The translations under genes and the position numbers were made by a program. This document shows, in pieces, positions 36,081 to 46,540 of a stretch of DNA of 62,541 nucleotides; the stretch's first letter is position 1, and every line of letters begins with the position of its first letter. Under the pieces are notes generated by a model. That model saw only the letters and a list, made by a program, of their open reading frames with translations. It was not told the DNA's origin and did no database searches. The DNA comes from Sporosarcina sp. ZBG7A (lineage in GTDB: Bacteria; Bacillota; Bacilli; Bacillales_A; Planococcaceae), in NCBI RefSeq assembly GCF_000813425.1, contig NZ_JWIB01000035.1:1-62541 (forward strand). Direction: 5' to 3'.

Positions 36081-37643
36081 GTGTTATATGAAAACGATTT
36101 CATCGAACTAACACGAAATGAAAACACGATATCAATGCGAACTAAAAAGAGCGGTTTTCCGATCAAATCTTTTGATAAAATCACACAAAAATTACCCCGA
36201 TTAAAAATCACATCTTTTCCAGAGCTTCGTCGAGCACTTTCTACTGAAGGGAACGAGGGAGAAATCGCTAGTTACGCTCCTATAATTGAAATTATCGTTT
36301 CATCCGACAAAATGAAAGCAGAAGCTGAGATTTATTTGACTGCAGAAGAAATTGAGGAAAAAAGAAATGAGCTTCCCTCGCTAGTAGCAGAGGCTTTAAA
36401 GAGCAAAGGAATTCAGCCAGGTCAATATAACGTAAATTGGAATGCAGTTAAGGCACGACAAACCATTGTTGTAGCTGAGGGCGAATTTCCAGTAAAAGGC
36501 GAAGATGCACGTATTACATACATAGAGATTCCTGAAAGACGTCCAGTTATACGCGCAGATGGCTCTGCGGATTATTACGAGATGAATTTTGTAACCCCCA
36601 TTAAAAAAGGAGACTGGCTGGGTGAAAAAACTCCACCTCAAGAAGGAACACCAGGAATGGACGTTTTTGGAAATGAGTTAGCGAGCAAGAAAGGGCTGGA
36701 CAACAAGCTCTACTATGATAGGAAGTCTGTCGAAGAAGTGGATGAACATGGAAAAAAGGTGCTTCGTGCAATCCATGGCGGCGTTTTGGAATTTGAAAAT
36801 GGTGTCGTTGGTATTGGCCAACAACTCATCATTAATGGGGATGTTGGTCCGGAAACTGGCTCCATTACCTTTGATGGCACCGTTGTTATTTCAGGTACTG
36901 TACTTGCAGGGTACAGCGTAAATGCTACAGGGGATATTTCAATCGGAGCAAAAGAAGGCGTAACAAATGCAAAAGAAGTGAGATCTGAACAAGCTGATGT
37001 CTATATTAAAGGTGGTGTATTTGGCGGAGGTACAACTCTCATTGAAGCGAAAGGGAGTATCTTCATTAAACATGCTAATGAGTGTAGTCTTTTTGCAAAT
37101 ACTGTACAAGTCGGACTATATTTGCTTGGATCTGAAGTGATTGCAGATTATGTTTATGTAGATCGCCATAAAGGAAAAATCATCGGTGGAACTACCGAAG
37201 GGAAGTATCGTATAGAGTGCGCAACTGCTGGCAATCGTCATGAACGTGCTACTTTGTTGAATGCAAAAGGAATCGATAAAGAAGTACTCCAAATTGAAGT
37301 TCAAAGAATGGCCCAGTCGATTAAAAACTTGCAAAAACAGATCGTTAAGTTAGAGTCGCATATTGAACCATTAGAAAAAGTAGTTGCAACGTTAGTAGGC
37401 GCTCAGCGTGAAGCATATGATAAGATACAAGATACACTAACAACAAGTCGTGAGGAGATTTTTGTCCTCGATCAAGCCATTCAATCGAATTTACAAATCA
37501 TGAAATCAGCGATTCCTCCACAAATCGAAATTACACATGAAGCAAATCCTGGAGTATGTATTCATATCGGACCTAAGACTTCTATTATTGAATCCCCGAC
37601 AAAAGGTGTTTTTGAATTGATTGATGGGGTATTAAACATCTAA
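36081..37643 (+). CDS. FapA family protein (DUF342)
   Basis: A 520-residue protein of the DUF342/FapA family. An N-terminal alpha/beta part precedes a glycine-rich beta-helix-like region (about 175-380; EGTPGMDVFGNEL, GDVGPETGSITFDGTVVISGTV, DVYIKGGVFGGGTT), and a coiled coil follows (about 395-480). The family is annotated as a flagellar assembly or polymerase-associated protein without a defined activity. GTG at 36081 lies 8 bases after AAGGGAGAGG; the upstream in-frame ATG at 36060 precedes that site. Confidence 0.82.
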   Translation: MLYENDFIELTRNENTISMRTKKSGFPIKSFDKITQKLPRLKITSFPELRRALSTEGNEGEIASYAPIIEIIVSSDKMKAEAEIYLTAEEIEEKRNELPSLVAEALKSKGIQPGQYNVNWNAVKARQTIVVAEGEFPVKGEDARITYIEIPERRPVIRADGSADYYEMNFVTPIKKGDWLGEKTPPQEGTPGMDVFGNELASKKGLDNKLYYDRKSVEEVDEHGKKVLRAIHGGVLEFENGVVGIGQQLIINGDVGPETGSITFDGTVVISGTVLAGYSVNATGDISIGAKEGVTNAKEVRSEQADVYIKGGVFGGGTTLIEAKGSIFIKHANECSLFANTVQVGLYLLGSEVIADYVYVDRHKGKIIGGTTEGKYRIECATAGNRHERATLLNAKGIDKEVLQIEVQRMAQSIKNLQKQIVKLESHIEPLEKVVATLVGAQREAYDKIQDTLTTSREEIFVLDQAIQSNLQIMKSAIPPQIEITHEANPGVCIHIGPKTSIIESPTKGVFELIDGVLNI

Positions 37644-37671
37644 GTCATATCATAGACCAGGAGGTTGCTAT

Positions 37672-38400
37672 ATGTCTGTAGAAAACAAAGTAGAGAAACG
37701 TCGAGAAATTTATGCACATCGAGGTGCCTCAGGAAAATACTTTGAAAATACTATGAAGGCATTTTATGGAGCTGTTGAAGAAGGAGCAGATGGTATTGAA
37801 TTAGATGTCCAGTTGTCAAAAGATGGCGTCTTTTTCGTCATCCATGATTCTGATCTCTACCGTTTGTCAGGTATTCGTAAAACGATTTCGGAAATGGATG
37901 CAGCTGAAATTCAACAAATTCGTATTGGAAAGCGGTTTTTGAGAGGAGTAAAAGGCAGTTCGATTCCTACTCTTACTTCCGTGATCTCATTTGCAGCGTT
38001 GGAGTCTATTGGGTTAAATATTGAACTCAAAGAGACTGTTTCGGATCATCCTGAATGTCTTTCCTCTTTACTAGACCAAATTTCAGTGCTTGATGAAGTT
38101 TACATATCCTCATTCGATTATAATTTGGTTGAGAAAGTGAAACAATTAAACCCGGATATGGAAGCAGGATTGCTACTTAAAAAATCAATGCTGACAGATA
38201 AACAACTATCAGATTATCCTGCTGCAGATGCATTTCACTTTCACAAAAGAATGATGAAAGAACCTTACCTTAGTCAATGGCAACAAACAAATAAAACGAT
38301 AAGGGTTTACGGAGTGGATGGAGACGAATCCTTTGTCAAAAGTCCTCCAGACTTCATCTATGGGTGGATTACAGACTATCCCGAATGGTTTACCAAGTAG
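37672..38400 (+). CDS. Glycerophosphodiester phosphodiesterase
   Basis: A 242-residue GDPD TIM-barrel enzyme, cleaving glycerophosphodiesters to glycerol 3-phosphate and an alcohol. The AHRGASGKYFENT motif (about 16-28) and GIELDVQLSKDGVFFVIHD (about 42-60) provide the metal-binding Glu, Asp and catalytic His residues. There is no signal peptide, so it is cytoplasmic. It corresponds in position to B. subtilis yqiK and follows the FapA-like gene by 28 bases. Confidence 0.9.
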   Translation: MSVENKVEKRREIYAHRGASGKYFENTMKAFYGAVEEGADGIELDVQLSKDGVFFVIHDSDLYRLSGIRKTISEMDAAEIQQIRIGKRFLRGVKGSSIPTLTSVISFAALESIGLNIELKETVSDHPECLSSLLDQISVLDEVYISSFDYNLVEKVKQLNPDMEAGLLLKKSMLTDKQLSDYPAADAFHFHKRMMKEPYLSQWQQTNKTIRVYGVDGDESFVKSPPDFIYGWITDYPEWFTK

Positions 38401-38503
38401 TTTACTGTTGCTCCTTGTCTCCGCAATGTTCTCTTGAGTAGAAGAAAAAAGTTCCTTGGAAAGCAGTTAATGGCAATAAGCGCGCTAAAAATATCCATAT
38501 TAG

Positions 38504-38545
38504 AAATAGGAGACCTGGCAATTACGCCAAGTCTCCTATTTTTAT
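38504..38545. terminator. Bidirectional terminator after the phosphodiesterase gene
   Basis: A 16-bp stem with one mismatch (38504-38519 with 38526-38541), followed by TTTTTATTTT. It also lies at the end of the converging yqzF. Confidence 0.8.
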
Positions 38546-38772
38546 TTTCTCTTTTTTTGTATTCTACCTGTTCGCTGATCTCTTCGAAACAAAAATCCAG
38601 CGAAAAACCCGATGCTTACCGCGAGTAAAAGAAACCCTGCAATAAATTGCATCCATATGTATGGGAACGGACTAAATAAGATACCGAACAATGCATCACG
38701 CATTAACTTTATGCCAAGAGCTGCGGCAATACCTGGTATTACGAGCACTATGAACGCTGCCAAACGAGCCAT
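38542..38772 (-). CDS. yqzF: DUF2627 membrane protein YqzF
   Basis: A 76-residue protein with two membrane helices (about 3-22 and 40-62) and a basic C-terminus, fitting DUF2627/YqzF. The start at 38772 was chosen because GGAGGGG lies upstream; the frame is open far beyond it. Its position before the bkd regulator is as in B. subtilis. The function is unknown. Confidence 0.8.
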   Translation of the reverse strand: MARLAAFIVLVIPGIAAALGIKLMRDALFGILFSPFPYIWMQFIAGFLLLAVSIGFFAGFLFRRDQRTGRIQKKRK

Positions 38773-38816
38773 ATGAACCCCTCCAATCCTTATTAATTTT
38801 ACCTGCTGTCGAAAGA

Positions 38817-38845
38817 TTGTCAAGACGCGAAGGATAATGTATGAT
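38817..38845 (+). promoter_or_regulatory. Sigma-A promoter of the bkd regulator and operon
   Basis: TTGTCA (38817-38822), 17-base spacer, TATGAT (38840-38845). No sigma-54 type GG-N10-GC element was found between the regulator gene and ptb, so this is the likely promoter for the whole operon. Confidence 0.7.
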
Positions 38846-38897
38846 AAAATTGGAAATGCAAAAGATTGCACAAAGGTGAGAGGGGGATTGAACATCT

Positions 38898-40886
38898 TTG
38901 CAAAACATTTTAATAATTGATGCTGACCAAGAAAGCATGTGTGTTTTACAACACATTGAGCAAATAGATACTTACCAAATCATCGGTATTGTTGACCGTA
39001 CAGAGAACGGTGATAGCAATAAGTTTGCAAGTCAGAACGGAATCCCTCATGGACCTGATCCAGAAAGTTTTCTTTCAGGAAATGTGCAGCTAATTCTAGA
39101 CTTTTCGGGGGATTCCCCATCCATTTACAATCAAAAATATCCACAAATTACAGTGATACCGAAATCCATTAGTCAACTTATAGTGAAGATTTTGGCTTAT
39201 CACCACTCAGAATTGCATTCATTGGAATCTGACAACATAATATACAAATCCATTTTCAACTCAGTCGGTGAAGGCATGATAGGAATTGACAAAAAAGGTC
39301 ATATAAACCTATTTAATGATAGCGCTTCCAAAATGCTTGATTTTTCAGTTGAAGAAGTAATCGGAAAGCCGATTTTATCGATAATCCCAGCTTCAGGTTT
39401 GCCGGACATTCTACAAAATGGTCAACCTGACTCTGATGTTGAACTTCAACTAACAAATGGACTGGATATTTTGAGTTCCAGATATCCTATCGTCATGCCA
39501 GACGGAACGATAACTGGAGCGTTTGCTGTTTTTAAAGATGTAACAGGTGTAATCCGCACCGCAGAAGAAATTACAGACTTGAAGCGGGTTAAAACGATGC
39601 TTGAGGCCATTATTCATTCGAGTGATGATGCAATATCCGTCGTCGATTCAGAAGGCTTAGGAATCTTAGTTAATCCAGCTTACACACGTTTAACGGGTTT
39701 AACAGAGAGAGAAGTTATTGGACAACCGGCAACTGTCGACATTAGTTCAGGCGAAAGTATTCACATGAGAGTCCTTGAGACAAAAGCACCCGCACGTGGT
39801 GTGAATATGCAAATCGGTGAAAATAATCGAGATGTGATTGTAAATGTTGCACCGATAATTGTTGACCAGGAAGTGAAGGGCAGTGTCGGTGTCATTCACG
39901 ATATTACAGAAATACGCAGTCTTATGAAACAACTTGACCATGCAAAAGCGATGATCCGTGAGTTAGAATCGACGTATACGTTTGATGATATTATCGGCAC
40001 CAATGAAGACCTGCTAATTGCAGTCAGTCAAGCAAAAATTGCAGCAGGTTCGGAAATCCCTGTCATGCTTCGAGGGGAACCAGGGAGCGGAAAAGAACTT
40101 TTCGCTCATGCCATTCATACAGGAAGCAGAAGAAATGAAGGAGAGTTCATCAGGGTTTCATGTGCGTCATTAGATGTAGAAGCAATTGAAGTCGCACTCA
40201 TGCACACAGAAATTCAACATGATAAAAGTTCAGGAACGCTGTTTTTGGACGAAATCACTGAATTGAAACCAGCTGTACAGAAAAAGCTCTTGGAATACAT
40301 AGGTTCTGGACGTATAACGGCAGCGGGGCAACCTATACAACTGACAGTGCGAATAATTACATCTTCTGCAGCCAACCTAGAACGCGCTGTTCACGAGGGA
40401 GTTCTATGTGAAGACTTGTACTATCAACTCACACGCATGTCTATCCGAATTCCTCCGTTGCGAACAAGGACAGATGATATTGAGCTTTTGACAGATGTTC
40501 TCCTCGCGATGCTTAATCAGGAATTCGGTATGACCATTCAGCAAGTGACGCCTAAGGCGATGCAACGTCTTCAGTCCTATGAGTGGCCAGGAAATGTCCG
40601 CGAACTGGAAAACGTGTTAAGTCGAGCGATGATTTTAACGGAAGCAGGTTCTACAAAGCTCGATGAAGAGGACATCGTACGAGCATTGTCTTCACGTAGT
40701 GAACAGCAAACAGATCCTGGAATTCCTGAAAAGCGGACGCTCGCTTCGCTGATGGAAGATCATGAAAAGATATTGCTTGAGACCTCATTGAAGGAAAATA
40801 ACGGTCAAAAAGTTTTAACAGCTGATCGACTTGGCATTTCACTTCGATCCTTGTACTACAAATTAGAAAAATACAAATTGATTTAA
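38898..40886 (+). CDS. bkdR: PAS/AAA+ transcriptional regulator of the bkd operon (BkdR/TyrR-like)
   Basis: A 662-residue regulator starting with TTG. An N-terminal domain (about 1-105) precedes two PAS domains (about 115-220 and 225-345), an AAA+ domain with Walker A GEPGSGKEL and Walker B GTLFLDEI, and a C-terminal Fis-type helix-turn-helix (about 615-662). Enhancer-binding proteins contact sigma-54 through a GAFTGA loop between Walker A and B. Here that interval is about 13 residues shorter and the loop is missing, as in E. coli TyrR, which works with the housekeeping sigma factor. By position it is the BkdR equivalent and probably senses branched-chain amino acids through PAS. Confidence 0.88.
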   Translation: MQNILIIDADQESMCVLQHIEQIDTYQIIGIVDRTENGDSNKFASQNGIPHGPDPESFLSGNVQLILDFSGDSPSIYNQKYPQITVIPKSISQLIVKILAYHHSELHSLESDNIIYKSIFNSVGEGMIGIDKKGHINLFNDSASKMLDFSVEEVIGKPILSIIPASGLPDILQNGQPDSDVELQLTNGLDILSSRYPIVMPDGTITGAFAVFKDVTGVIRTAEEITDLKRVKTMLEAIIHSSDDAISVVDSEGLGILVNPAYTRLTGLTEREVIGQPATVDISSGESIHMRVLETKAPARGVNMQIGENNRDVIVNVAPIIVDQEVKGSVGVIHDITEIRSLMKQLDHAKAMIRELESTYTFDDIIGTNEDLLIAVSQAKIAAGSEIPVMLRGEPGSGKELFAHAIHTGSRRNEGEFIRVSCASLDVEAIEVALMHTEIQHDKSSGTLFLDEITELKPAVQKKLLEYIGSGRITAAGQPIQLTVRIITSSAANLERAVHEGVLCEDLYYQLTRMSIRIPPLRTRTDDIELLTDVLLAMLNQEFGMTIQQVTPKAMQRLQSYEWPGNVRELENVLSRAMILTEAGSTKLDEEDIVRALSSRSEQQTDPGIPEKRTLASLMEDHEKILLETSLKENNGQKVLTADRLGISLRSLYYKLEKYKLI

Positions 40887-40904
40887 CGAAAGTGAGGTGA
40901 CGGA

Positions 40905-41816
40905 ATGGAGACACTTTCAGAACTTGTACAACAAGCAGCTGCGTTATCGGACAGACCGTGCACCGCTGTTGCTTGTGCAGCAGATGCGGATGTATTGGAG
41001 TCTGTTGAACTTGCTGTTTCGCGAGGTCTTGCAACTTTCAAGCTCTATGACGATAAAAAGCAATTGCTTGAAACAATTCAATCGAAGTATCCTCAGCTCG
41101 CTAATCATCCTGATATCGAATTGATTGATAGTGAAAGTATGCAGCATGCAGCTCAATTAGCAGTCGATGCAGTATCTACAGGGAACGCCCAAGTACTTAT
41201 GAAGGGAAATCTTCCTACTGCAGCATTGATGAAGGTTGCACTACGAAAAGAAGCGGGTTTGAGAACTGGGAACGTACTTTCACACGTAGCTGCGTTTGAA
41301 ATTCCGGGCTTCAACAAGCTATACTTCGTTACCGATTCTGCGATGAGCATTACACCTGATCTACAAGTGAAAGTACAAATCATCCAAAATGCGGTAACTG
41401 TTGCTAGAGCTTGTGGTATAGATGTTCCAGTTGTTGTTCCGCTCGCTGCGGTAGAGTCTGTAAACCCGGCGATGCAAGCAACATTGGACGCAGCTTCCTT
41501 GACGATGATGAATCAGCGAGGACAGTTGAAAAATTGTGTTGTTGAAGGTCCTATGGCATTGGACAATGCGATTTCACCAGAAGCAGCTCAACATAAAGGG
41601 CTCTCTGGTCCGGCAGCAGGAAAAGCGGACATTTTAGTTGCGCCCAACTTGGAAGCTGGTAACATTCTCTACAAATCGTTAACCTACTTTGCTCGTGCGA
41701 AAGTAGGCGGAATCATCCAAGGGGCTTCCGCGCCAATCGTTGTCACGTCACGTGCGGACAATGCCGAAACGAAACTTCATTCACTAGCACTTGCATTATT
41801 AGTAAGTAAAAACTGA
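40905..41816 (+). CDS. ptb: Phosphate butyryltransferase
   Basis: A 303-residue PTA/PTB family enzyme converting (branched) butyryl-CoA and phosphate to acyl phosphate and CoA. Family features include VLMKGNLPTAALMKVAL, FVTDSAMSITPDLQVK and the C-terminal GGIIQGASAPIVVTSRAD. The start has GAGGTGAC upstream, 18 bases after bkdR. It is followed by leucine dehydrogenase and butyrate kinase, giving substrate-level ATP from branched acyl-CoA. Confidence 0.93.
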   Translation: METLSELVQQAAALSDRPCTAVACAADADVLESVELAVSRGLATFKLYDDKKQLLETIQSKYPQLANHPDIELIDSESMQHAAQLAVDAVSTGNAQVLMKGNLPTAALMKVALRKEAGLRTGNVLSHVAAFEIPGFNKLYFVTDSAMSITPDLQVKVQIIQNAVTVARACGIDVPVVVPLAAVESVNPAMQATLDAASLTMMNQRGQLKNCVVEGPMALDNAISPEAAQHKGLSGPAAGKADILVAPNLEAGNILYKSLTYFARAKVGGIIQGASAPIVVTSRADNAETKLHSLALALLVSKN

Positions 41817-41839
41817 TTGAATAATTGGAGGAATTACAA

Positions 41840-42937
41840 ATGGAAATTATCAAATACATGGAAACTTACGACTATGAGCAATTGGTGATCTGCCAAGACA
41901 AAACAACTGGCCTAAAAGCATTCATCGCAATTCACGATACGACACTTGGACCTGCACTTGGTGGAACTCGCATGTGGACATACAACAGTGAGGAAGAAGC
42001 AATTGAAGACGCGCTTCGCCTTGCACGCGGAATGACTTACAAAAACGCTGCTGCTGGTCTAAACCTTGGCGGTGGTAAAGCAGTTATTATGGGTAACCCT
42101 AAAACAGACAAAAACGACGAATTGTTCCGTGCATTCGGGCGCTTCATCGAAGGACTGAACGGTCGTTACATTACAGCTGAGGACGTAGGTACAACTGAAG
42201 AAGATATGGACTTGATCCACCTTGAAACAGATTACGTAACTGGTGTTTCCGCTGAATTCGGTTCTTCAGGTAACCCATCACCTGTAACAGCGCTTGGTGT
42301 ATATGTAGGAATGAAAGCAGCAGCTAAAGAAGCATTCGGAGATGATTCTCTTAAAGGGAAGACTATCGCAGTACAAGGTGTCGGTAACGTTGCCTACACA
42401 ATGTGTGAATACCTTCATGAAGAAGGCGCGAAACTGATTGTTACGGATATTAATGAAGAAGCGGTGCAACGTGCAGTCGACAACTTCGGAGCTACAGCAG
42501 TGGGCATTAACGAAATTTATGGCGTAGATGCAGACATCTTCTCACCATGTGCACTTGGAGCTGTCATTAATGATGATACAATTCCACAATTGAAGGCAAA
42601 AGTCATTGCAGGATCTGCAAACAACCAATTGAAAAATCCTGAACACGGAGATAAGATTCACGAAATGGGTCTTGTATACGCACCAGACTACGTTATCAAT
42701 TCAGGCGGAGTTATTAACGTAGCAGACGAATTGGACGGATATAACCGTGAGCGTGCATTGAAAAAGGTCAACACGATCTACGATACAATCGAAAAAATCT
42801 TCGCGATTTCTAAGCGTGACAACATTCCTTCATATGTTGCAGCAGACCGTTTGGCTGAAGAGCGCATTGAACGAGTTTCAAAAGCACGCAACTCATTTCT
42901 ACAAAAAGAAAAAAGCGTACTCTCAAATCGTCGATAA
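41840..42937 (+). CDS. bcd: Leucine dehydrogenase
   Basis: A 365-residue NAD-dependent dehydrogenase deaminating Leu, Val and Ile to keto acids. The catalytic Lys is in [13 protein letters not shown] (about 70-82), and the Rossmann motif GVGNVA is at about 181-186. The start at 41840 lies after TGGAGG; an ATG five codons upstream lies before that site. It provides the substrates of the keto-acid dehydrogenase encoded downstream. Confidence 0.95.
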   Translation: MEIIKYMETYDYEQLVICQDKTTGLKAFIAIHDTTLGPALGGTRMWTYNSEEEAIEDALRLARGMTYKNAAAGLNLGGGKAVIMGNPKTDKNDELFRAFGRFIEGLNGRYITAEDVGTTEEDMDLIHLETDYVTGVSAEFGSSGNPSPVTALGVYVGMKAAAKEAFGDDSLKGKTIAVQGVGNVAYTMCEYLHEEGAKLIVTDINEEAVQRAVDNFGATAVGINEIYGVDADIFSPCALGAVINDDTIPQLKAKVIAGSANNQLKNPEHGDKIHEMGLVYAPDYVINSGGVINVADELDGYNRERALKKVNTIYDTIEKIFAISKRDNIPSYVAADRLAEERIERVSKARNSFLQKEKSVLSNRR

Positions 42938-42974
42938 GGTACTTTGAGCTGTGCCGTGAAAGGAGACGATACTT

Positions 42975-44105
42975 GTGCACCATGGAGTTGCTAGAATTTT
43001 GACGATTAATCCTGGCTCTACCTCTACAAAAATTGGCGTGTTCGATAATGATCAACTCGTCATGGAAGAGACATTGCGTCATTCCACCGAACAACTTGCC
43101 CAGTTTGCTTCTATCACAGCGCAGTACGAATTTCGTAAGTCGATGATTGTGGAAGAGCTAAAACATCATAAAATTGATGTATCCTCGCTATCTGCAGTTT
43201 GCGGGCGCGGCGGTTTGCTGCGTCCGATTGCAGGAGGCACGTATCCTGTGAACGAAGCTATGCTTGAAGACTTGCGGAAAGGATATGCAGGTCAGCATGC
43301 ATCTAACTTAGGCGGGATCCTTGCGAATGAAATTGCTGCAGAAGAGAATATTCCCGCCTACATTGTAGATCCAGTCGTAGTAGATGAACTGCAGCCTCTA
43401 GCAAGAGTTTCAGGATTTAACTTATTGGAGCGGCATTCGATTTTTCATGCATTGAACCAAAAAGCAGTTGCTAGAAGATATGCGCTGCGTACGGGGAGAA
43501 AGTATGAGGAACTTAAACTGATTGTGACACACATGGGTGGCGGGATTACTGTTGGCGCTCATCATCATGGAAAAGTTATTGACGTGAATAACGGACTTCA
43601 TGGTGACGGTCCCTTTAGCCCAGAACGTGCAGGTACAGTTCCTGCTGGAGATTTAGTGGATATCTGCTTTTCTGGAAAGTACTATCGCCAGGAAATTATG
43701 GAAATGCTCGTCGGTAAAGGTGGTCTGACAGGATACCTTGGTACTAATAATGCGGTTGAAGTCGAAAAAAGAATTGCAGCTGGGGATGGACATGCAAAAG
43801 AAGTTTACAGCGCAATGGCTTACCAAGTCGCTAAGGAAATCGGTAGCGCAGCGGCCGTACTCCAAGGTAAAGTGGATGCAATTATTCTGACTGGCGGACT
43901 CGCATACGGCAAAGACTTTACAGCAGAGATACAAGGATATGTTGACTGGATAGCAGAGGTAGTTGTCTACCCGGGGGAAGACGAATTGCAAGCCCTTGCG
44001 GAAGGGGCAATCCGTGTTCTTACCGGTGAAGAGGAAGCAAAAGTGTATCCATCACGAGAGACAAACATAGAAATGGAGGCTGAACACATTGGCTCAAGAG
44101 TATGA
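42975..44105 (+). CDS. buk: Butyrate kinase
   Basis: A 376-residue acetate/butyrate kinase family enzyme making ATP from (iso)butyryl or isovaleryl phosphate. [17 protein letters not shown] opens the ASKHA fold, and [31 protein letters not shown] and ILTGGLAYG follow. It starts with GTG after AAAGGAGAC. It overlaps lpdV by 17 bases. Confidence 0.94.
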   Translation: MHHGVARILTINPGSTSTKIGVFDNDQLVMEETLRHSTEQLAQFASITAQYEFRKSMIVEELKHHKIDVSSLSAVCGRGGLLRPIAGGTYPVNEAMLEDLRKGYAGQHASNLGGILANEIAAEENIPAYIVDPVVVDELQPLARVSGFNLLERHSIFHALNQKAVARRYALRTGRKYEELKLIVTHMGGGITVGAHHHGKVIDVNNGLHGDGPFSPERAGTVPAGDLVDICFSGKYYRQEIMEMLVGKGGLTGYLGTNNAVEVEKRIAAGDGHAKEVYSAMAYQVAKEIGSAAAVLQGKVDAIILTGGLAYGKDFTAEIQGYVDWIAEVVVYPGEDELQALAEGAIRVLTGEEEAKVYPSRETNIEMEAEHIGSRV

Positions 44106-45516
44106 TGTAGTAATTCTTGGTGGCGGAACAGGCGGATATGTAGCTGCCATTCGTTCTGCACAGCTTGGTCTGAAAACAGCGCTCGTTGAAAAAGGCAAAT
44201 TAGGCGGTACATGCTTACATAAAGGATGTATTCCTAGTAAAGCATTATTAAAAAGTGCAGAAGTTTACCAGCTGACGAAAGAAAGAGCTCAAAGTTTTGG
44301 TGTTGAAACAGAAGGCGTTACACTTAATTTCTCAGCTGTCCAAGAAAGAAAGAAGTCTATAGTCGACCAACTTTATAAAGGTGTTCAAGGTCTCATGAAA
44401 AAGGGCAAGATCGATGTCTATGAAGGAACAGGTAGAATGCTCGGACCCTCTATCTTCTCACCGATGCCTGGAACCATTTCAGTTGAGATGAATAACGGTG
44501 AAGAGAACGAAATGCTCATTCTGAAAAACTTAGTGCTTGCAACTGGATCACGTCCAAGAACATTGCCAGGACTAGAGTTGGACGAACAGCAAATCCTTTC
44601 TTCAGATGGTGCACTCTCTCTTGAATCATTGCCATCTTCTATGCTAATCATTGGCGGTGGAGTCATTGGAATTGAGTGGGCTTCTATGCTCAACGATTTC
44701 GGTGTTGACATTACTGTTGTTGAATATGCAGATCGAATTCTTCCTACTGAAGACGAAGTCATTTCAAAAGAGATGAAAAAACTTCTTGAGAAAAAAGGCA
44801 TCAAATTCGTTACAGGAGCAAAAGTGCTTCCTGAAACAGTTGAAAAGACTTCAGAGAATGTAACCATTTCAGCAGAAATTGGTGATTCTACACAAAGCTT
44901 CACAGCAGAAAAAGTTCTAGTTTCAGTTGGCCGTCAAGCGAATACTGAAGGGATCGGTATTGAAAATACGGAAATTGAAATTGAAAAGGGTTACATCAAA
45001 ACACGTCCAACCTTCCAAACAAAAGAAAGCCATATCTATGCGATTGGAGATTGTATCGGTGGACTTCAACTTGCACACGTTGCTTCTCACGAAGGAATTG
45101 CTGCAATTGAACATATCGCGAATAACACCCCAGAGCCTATGGATTATGAAAAAATCTCACGGTGTATCTATTCAAGTCCTGAAGCAGCAAGCGTAGGCAT
45201 CACCGAAAAACAGGCGAAAGATCGCGGTTTCACTGTAAAAATCGGTAAATTCCCATTCCAAGCAGTAGGTAAAGCACTGGTAAATGGAAAAGCGGACGGC
45301 TTTGTGAAAATTGTTGCGGATGAAAAAACTGATGATATTCTCGGTGTACACATGATTGGTGCCGGCGTTACAGACATGATCTCTGAAGCAGGCTTAGCTA
45401 TGGTATTAGACGCAACACCTTGGGAAGTTGCAGAAACGATTCATCCACATCCATCACTCTCAGAAGTGATTGGTGAAGCGGCATTAGCTGTAGATGGTAA
45501 AGCAATCCACATGTAA
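44089..45516 (+). CDS. lpdV: Dihydrolipoamide dehydrogenase, E3 of the BCKD complex
   Basis: A 475-residue FAD enzyme that reoxidises the lipoyl group of the E2 subunit. [19 protein letters not shown] binds FAD, the redox disulfide is in [13 protein letters not shown], the NAD-binding loop is [14 protein letters not shown], and the C-terminal HPHPSLSE carries the His–Glu pair. It starts with TTG 9 bases after GGAGG. Being within bkd, it is probably dedicated to this complex. Confidence 0.95.
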   Translation: MAQEYDVVILGGGTGGYVAAIRSAQLGLKTALVEKGKLGGTCLHKGCIPSKALLKSAEVYQLTKERAQSFGVETEGVTLNFSAVQERKKSIVDQLYKGVQGLMKKGKIDVYEGTGRMLGPSIFSPMPGTISVEMNNGEENEMLILKNLVLATGSRPRTLPGLELDEQQILSSDGALSLESLPSSMLIIGGGVIGIEWASMLNDFGVDITVVEYADRILPTEDEVISKEMKKLLEKKGIKFVTGAKVLPETVEKTSENVTISAEIGDSTQSFTAEKVLVSVGRQANTEGIGIENTEIEIEKGYIKTRPTFQTKESHIYAIGDCIGGLQLAHVASHEGIAAIEHIANNTPEPMDYEKISRCIYSSPEAASVGITEKQAKDRGFTVKIGKFPFQAVGKALVNGKADGFVKIVADEKTDDILGVHMIGAGVTDMISEAGLAMVLDATPWEVAETIHPHPSLSEVIGEAALAVDGKAIHM

Positions 45517-45532
45517 AAAGGGGGAAATAATC

Positions 45533-46540
45533 ATGGCAACAAACCGCCACGAAGAGCTTGGGCTCACGAATGATGATGTATTACAAATCTATGAAACAAT
45601 GTTAATGGCTCGAAAAATAGATGAGCGCATGTGGCTTCTCAACCGTGCAGGTAAAGTTCCATTTGTTATTTCTTGTCAAGGACAAGAAGCTGCACAAGTA
45701 GGAGCTGCATATGCACTCGATAAAGATAAAGACTGGACTGCCCCTTACTATCGCGACATGGGAGTCGTCTTGCACTTCGGTATGACGCCGAAAGATTTGA
45801 TGCTTTCAGCATTTGCGAAAGCAGAGGATCCGAACTCAGGTGGACGACAGATGCCAGGTCATTTCGGACAACGCAAGAATCGTATTTTGACAGGTTCTTC
45901 ACCTGTTACGACACAACTTCCACACGCAGTAGGGGTTGCACTTGCAGCGAAGATTAAAGGCGAAGATTTCATTACATTTACAACACTTGGGGAAGGGTCT
46001 TCTAACCAAGGAGATTTCCATGAGGGTATGAACTTTGCAGGCGTACACAAATTACCTACTGTTGTCATGGTAGAAAACAATAAATATGCAATTTCAGTTC
46101 CTGTTGAGAAGCAACTTGCATGTGAACATGTAGCAGATCGTGCAGCTGGTTACGGCATGCCTGGTACAACAGTCGACGGAACAGATCCACTTGAAGTCTA
46201 TAAAGTCGTGAAAGAGGCGGCAGACAGAGCACGACGTGGGGATGGACCAAGTCTCGTCGAAGCAGTATGTTATCGCCTGACGGCTCACTCATCTGATGAT
46301 GATCACCGTTTGTATCGTGATGCTGAAGAGTTGGAAACAGAGCGCAAACTCGATCCAATCCCTAAGTTTGCTAATTATTTGAAAGAAGCTGGTGTGCTTA
46401 CAGATGAGCTGAATAGCGAAATCGAAGAGCGGATCATGAAGCAAGTGAACGAAGCGACAGATTATGCAGAAGCAGCTCCTTATGCAGATGCAGAGTATGC
46501 ACTTCGTCATGTATATGCTGAACAAGGAGGGAACGACTGA
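45533..46540 (+). CDS. bkdAA: Branched-chain alpha-keto acid dehydrogenase E1 alpha
   Basis: A 335-residue thiamine-diphosphate subunit. The ThDP motif runs from GEGSSNQGDFHEG to VENNKYAIS (about 143-185), and the phospho-loop region YRLTAHSSDDDHRLYR is present. Together with E1 beta it decarboxylates branched keto acids. The ATG at 45533 follows AAAGGGGG. Confidence 0.95.
   Translation: MATNRHEELGLTNDDVLQIYETMLMARKIDERMWLLNRAGKVPFVISCQGQEAAQVGAAYALDKDKDWTAPYYRDMGVVLHFGMTPKDLMLSAFAKAEDPNSGGRQMPGHFGQRKNRILTGSSPVTTQLPHAVGVALAAKIKGEDFITFTTLGEGSSNQGDFHEGMNFAGVHKLPTVVMVENNKYAISVPVEKQLACEHVADRAAGYGMPGTTVDGTDPLEVYKVVKEAADRARRGDGPSLVEAVCYRLTAHSSDDDHRLYRDAEELETERKLDPIPKFANYLKEAGVLTDELNSEIEERIMKQVNEATDYAEAAPYADAEYALRHVYAEQGGND

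Noticed and set aside
38434..38628. 64-residue plus-strand ORF
   Set aside because: It spans the bidirectional terminator and lies antisense over yqzF; no binding site or family pattern.
40887..40904. Sigma-54 promoter for bkd
   Set aside because: Only 18 bases lie between bkdR and ptb, without a GG-N10-GC element.
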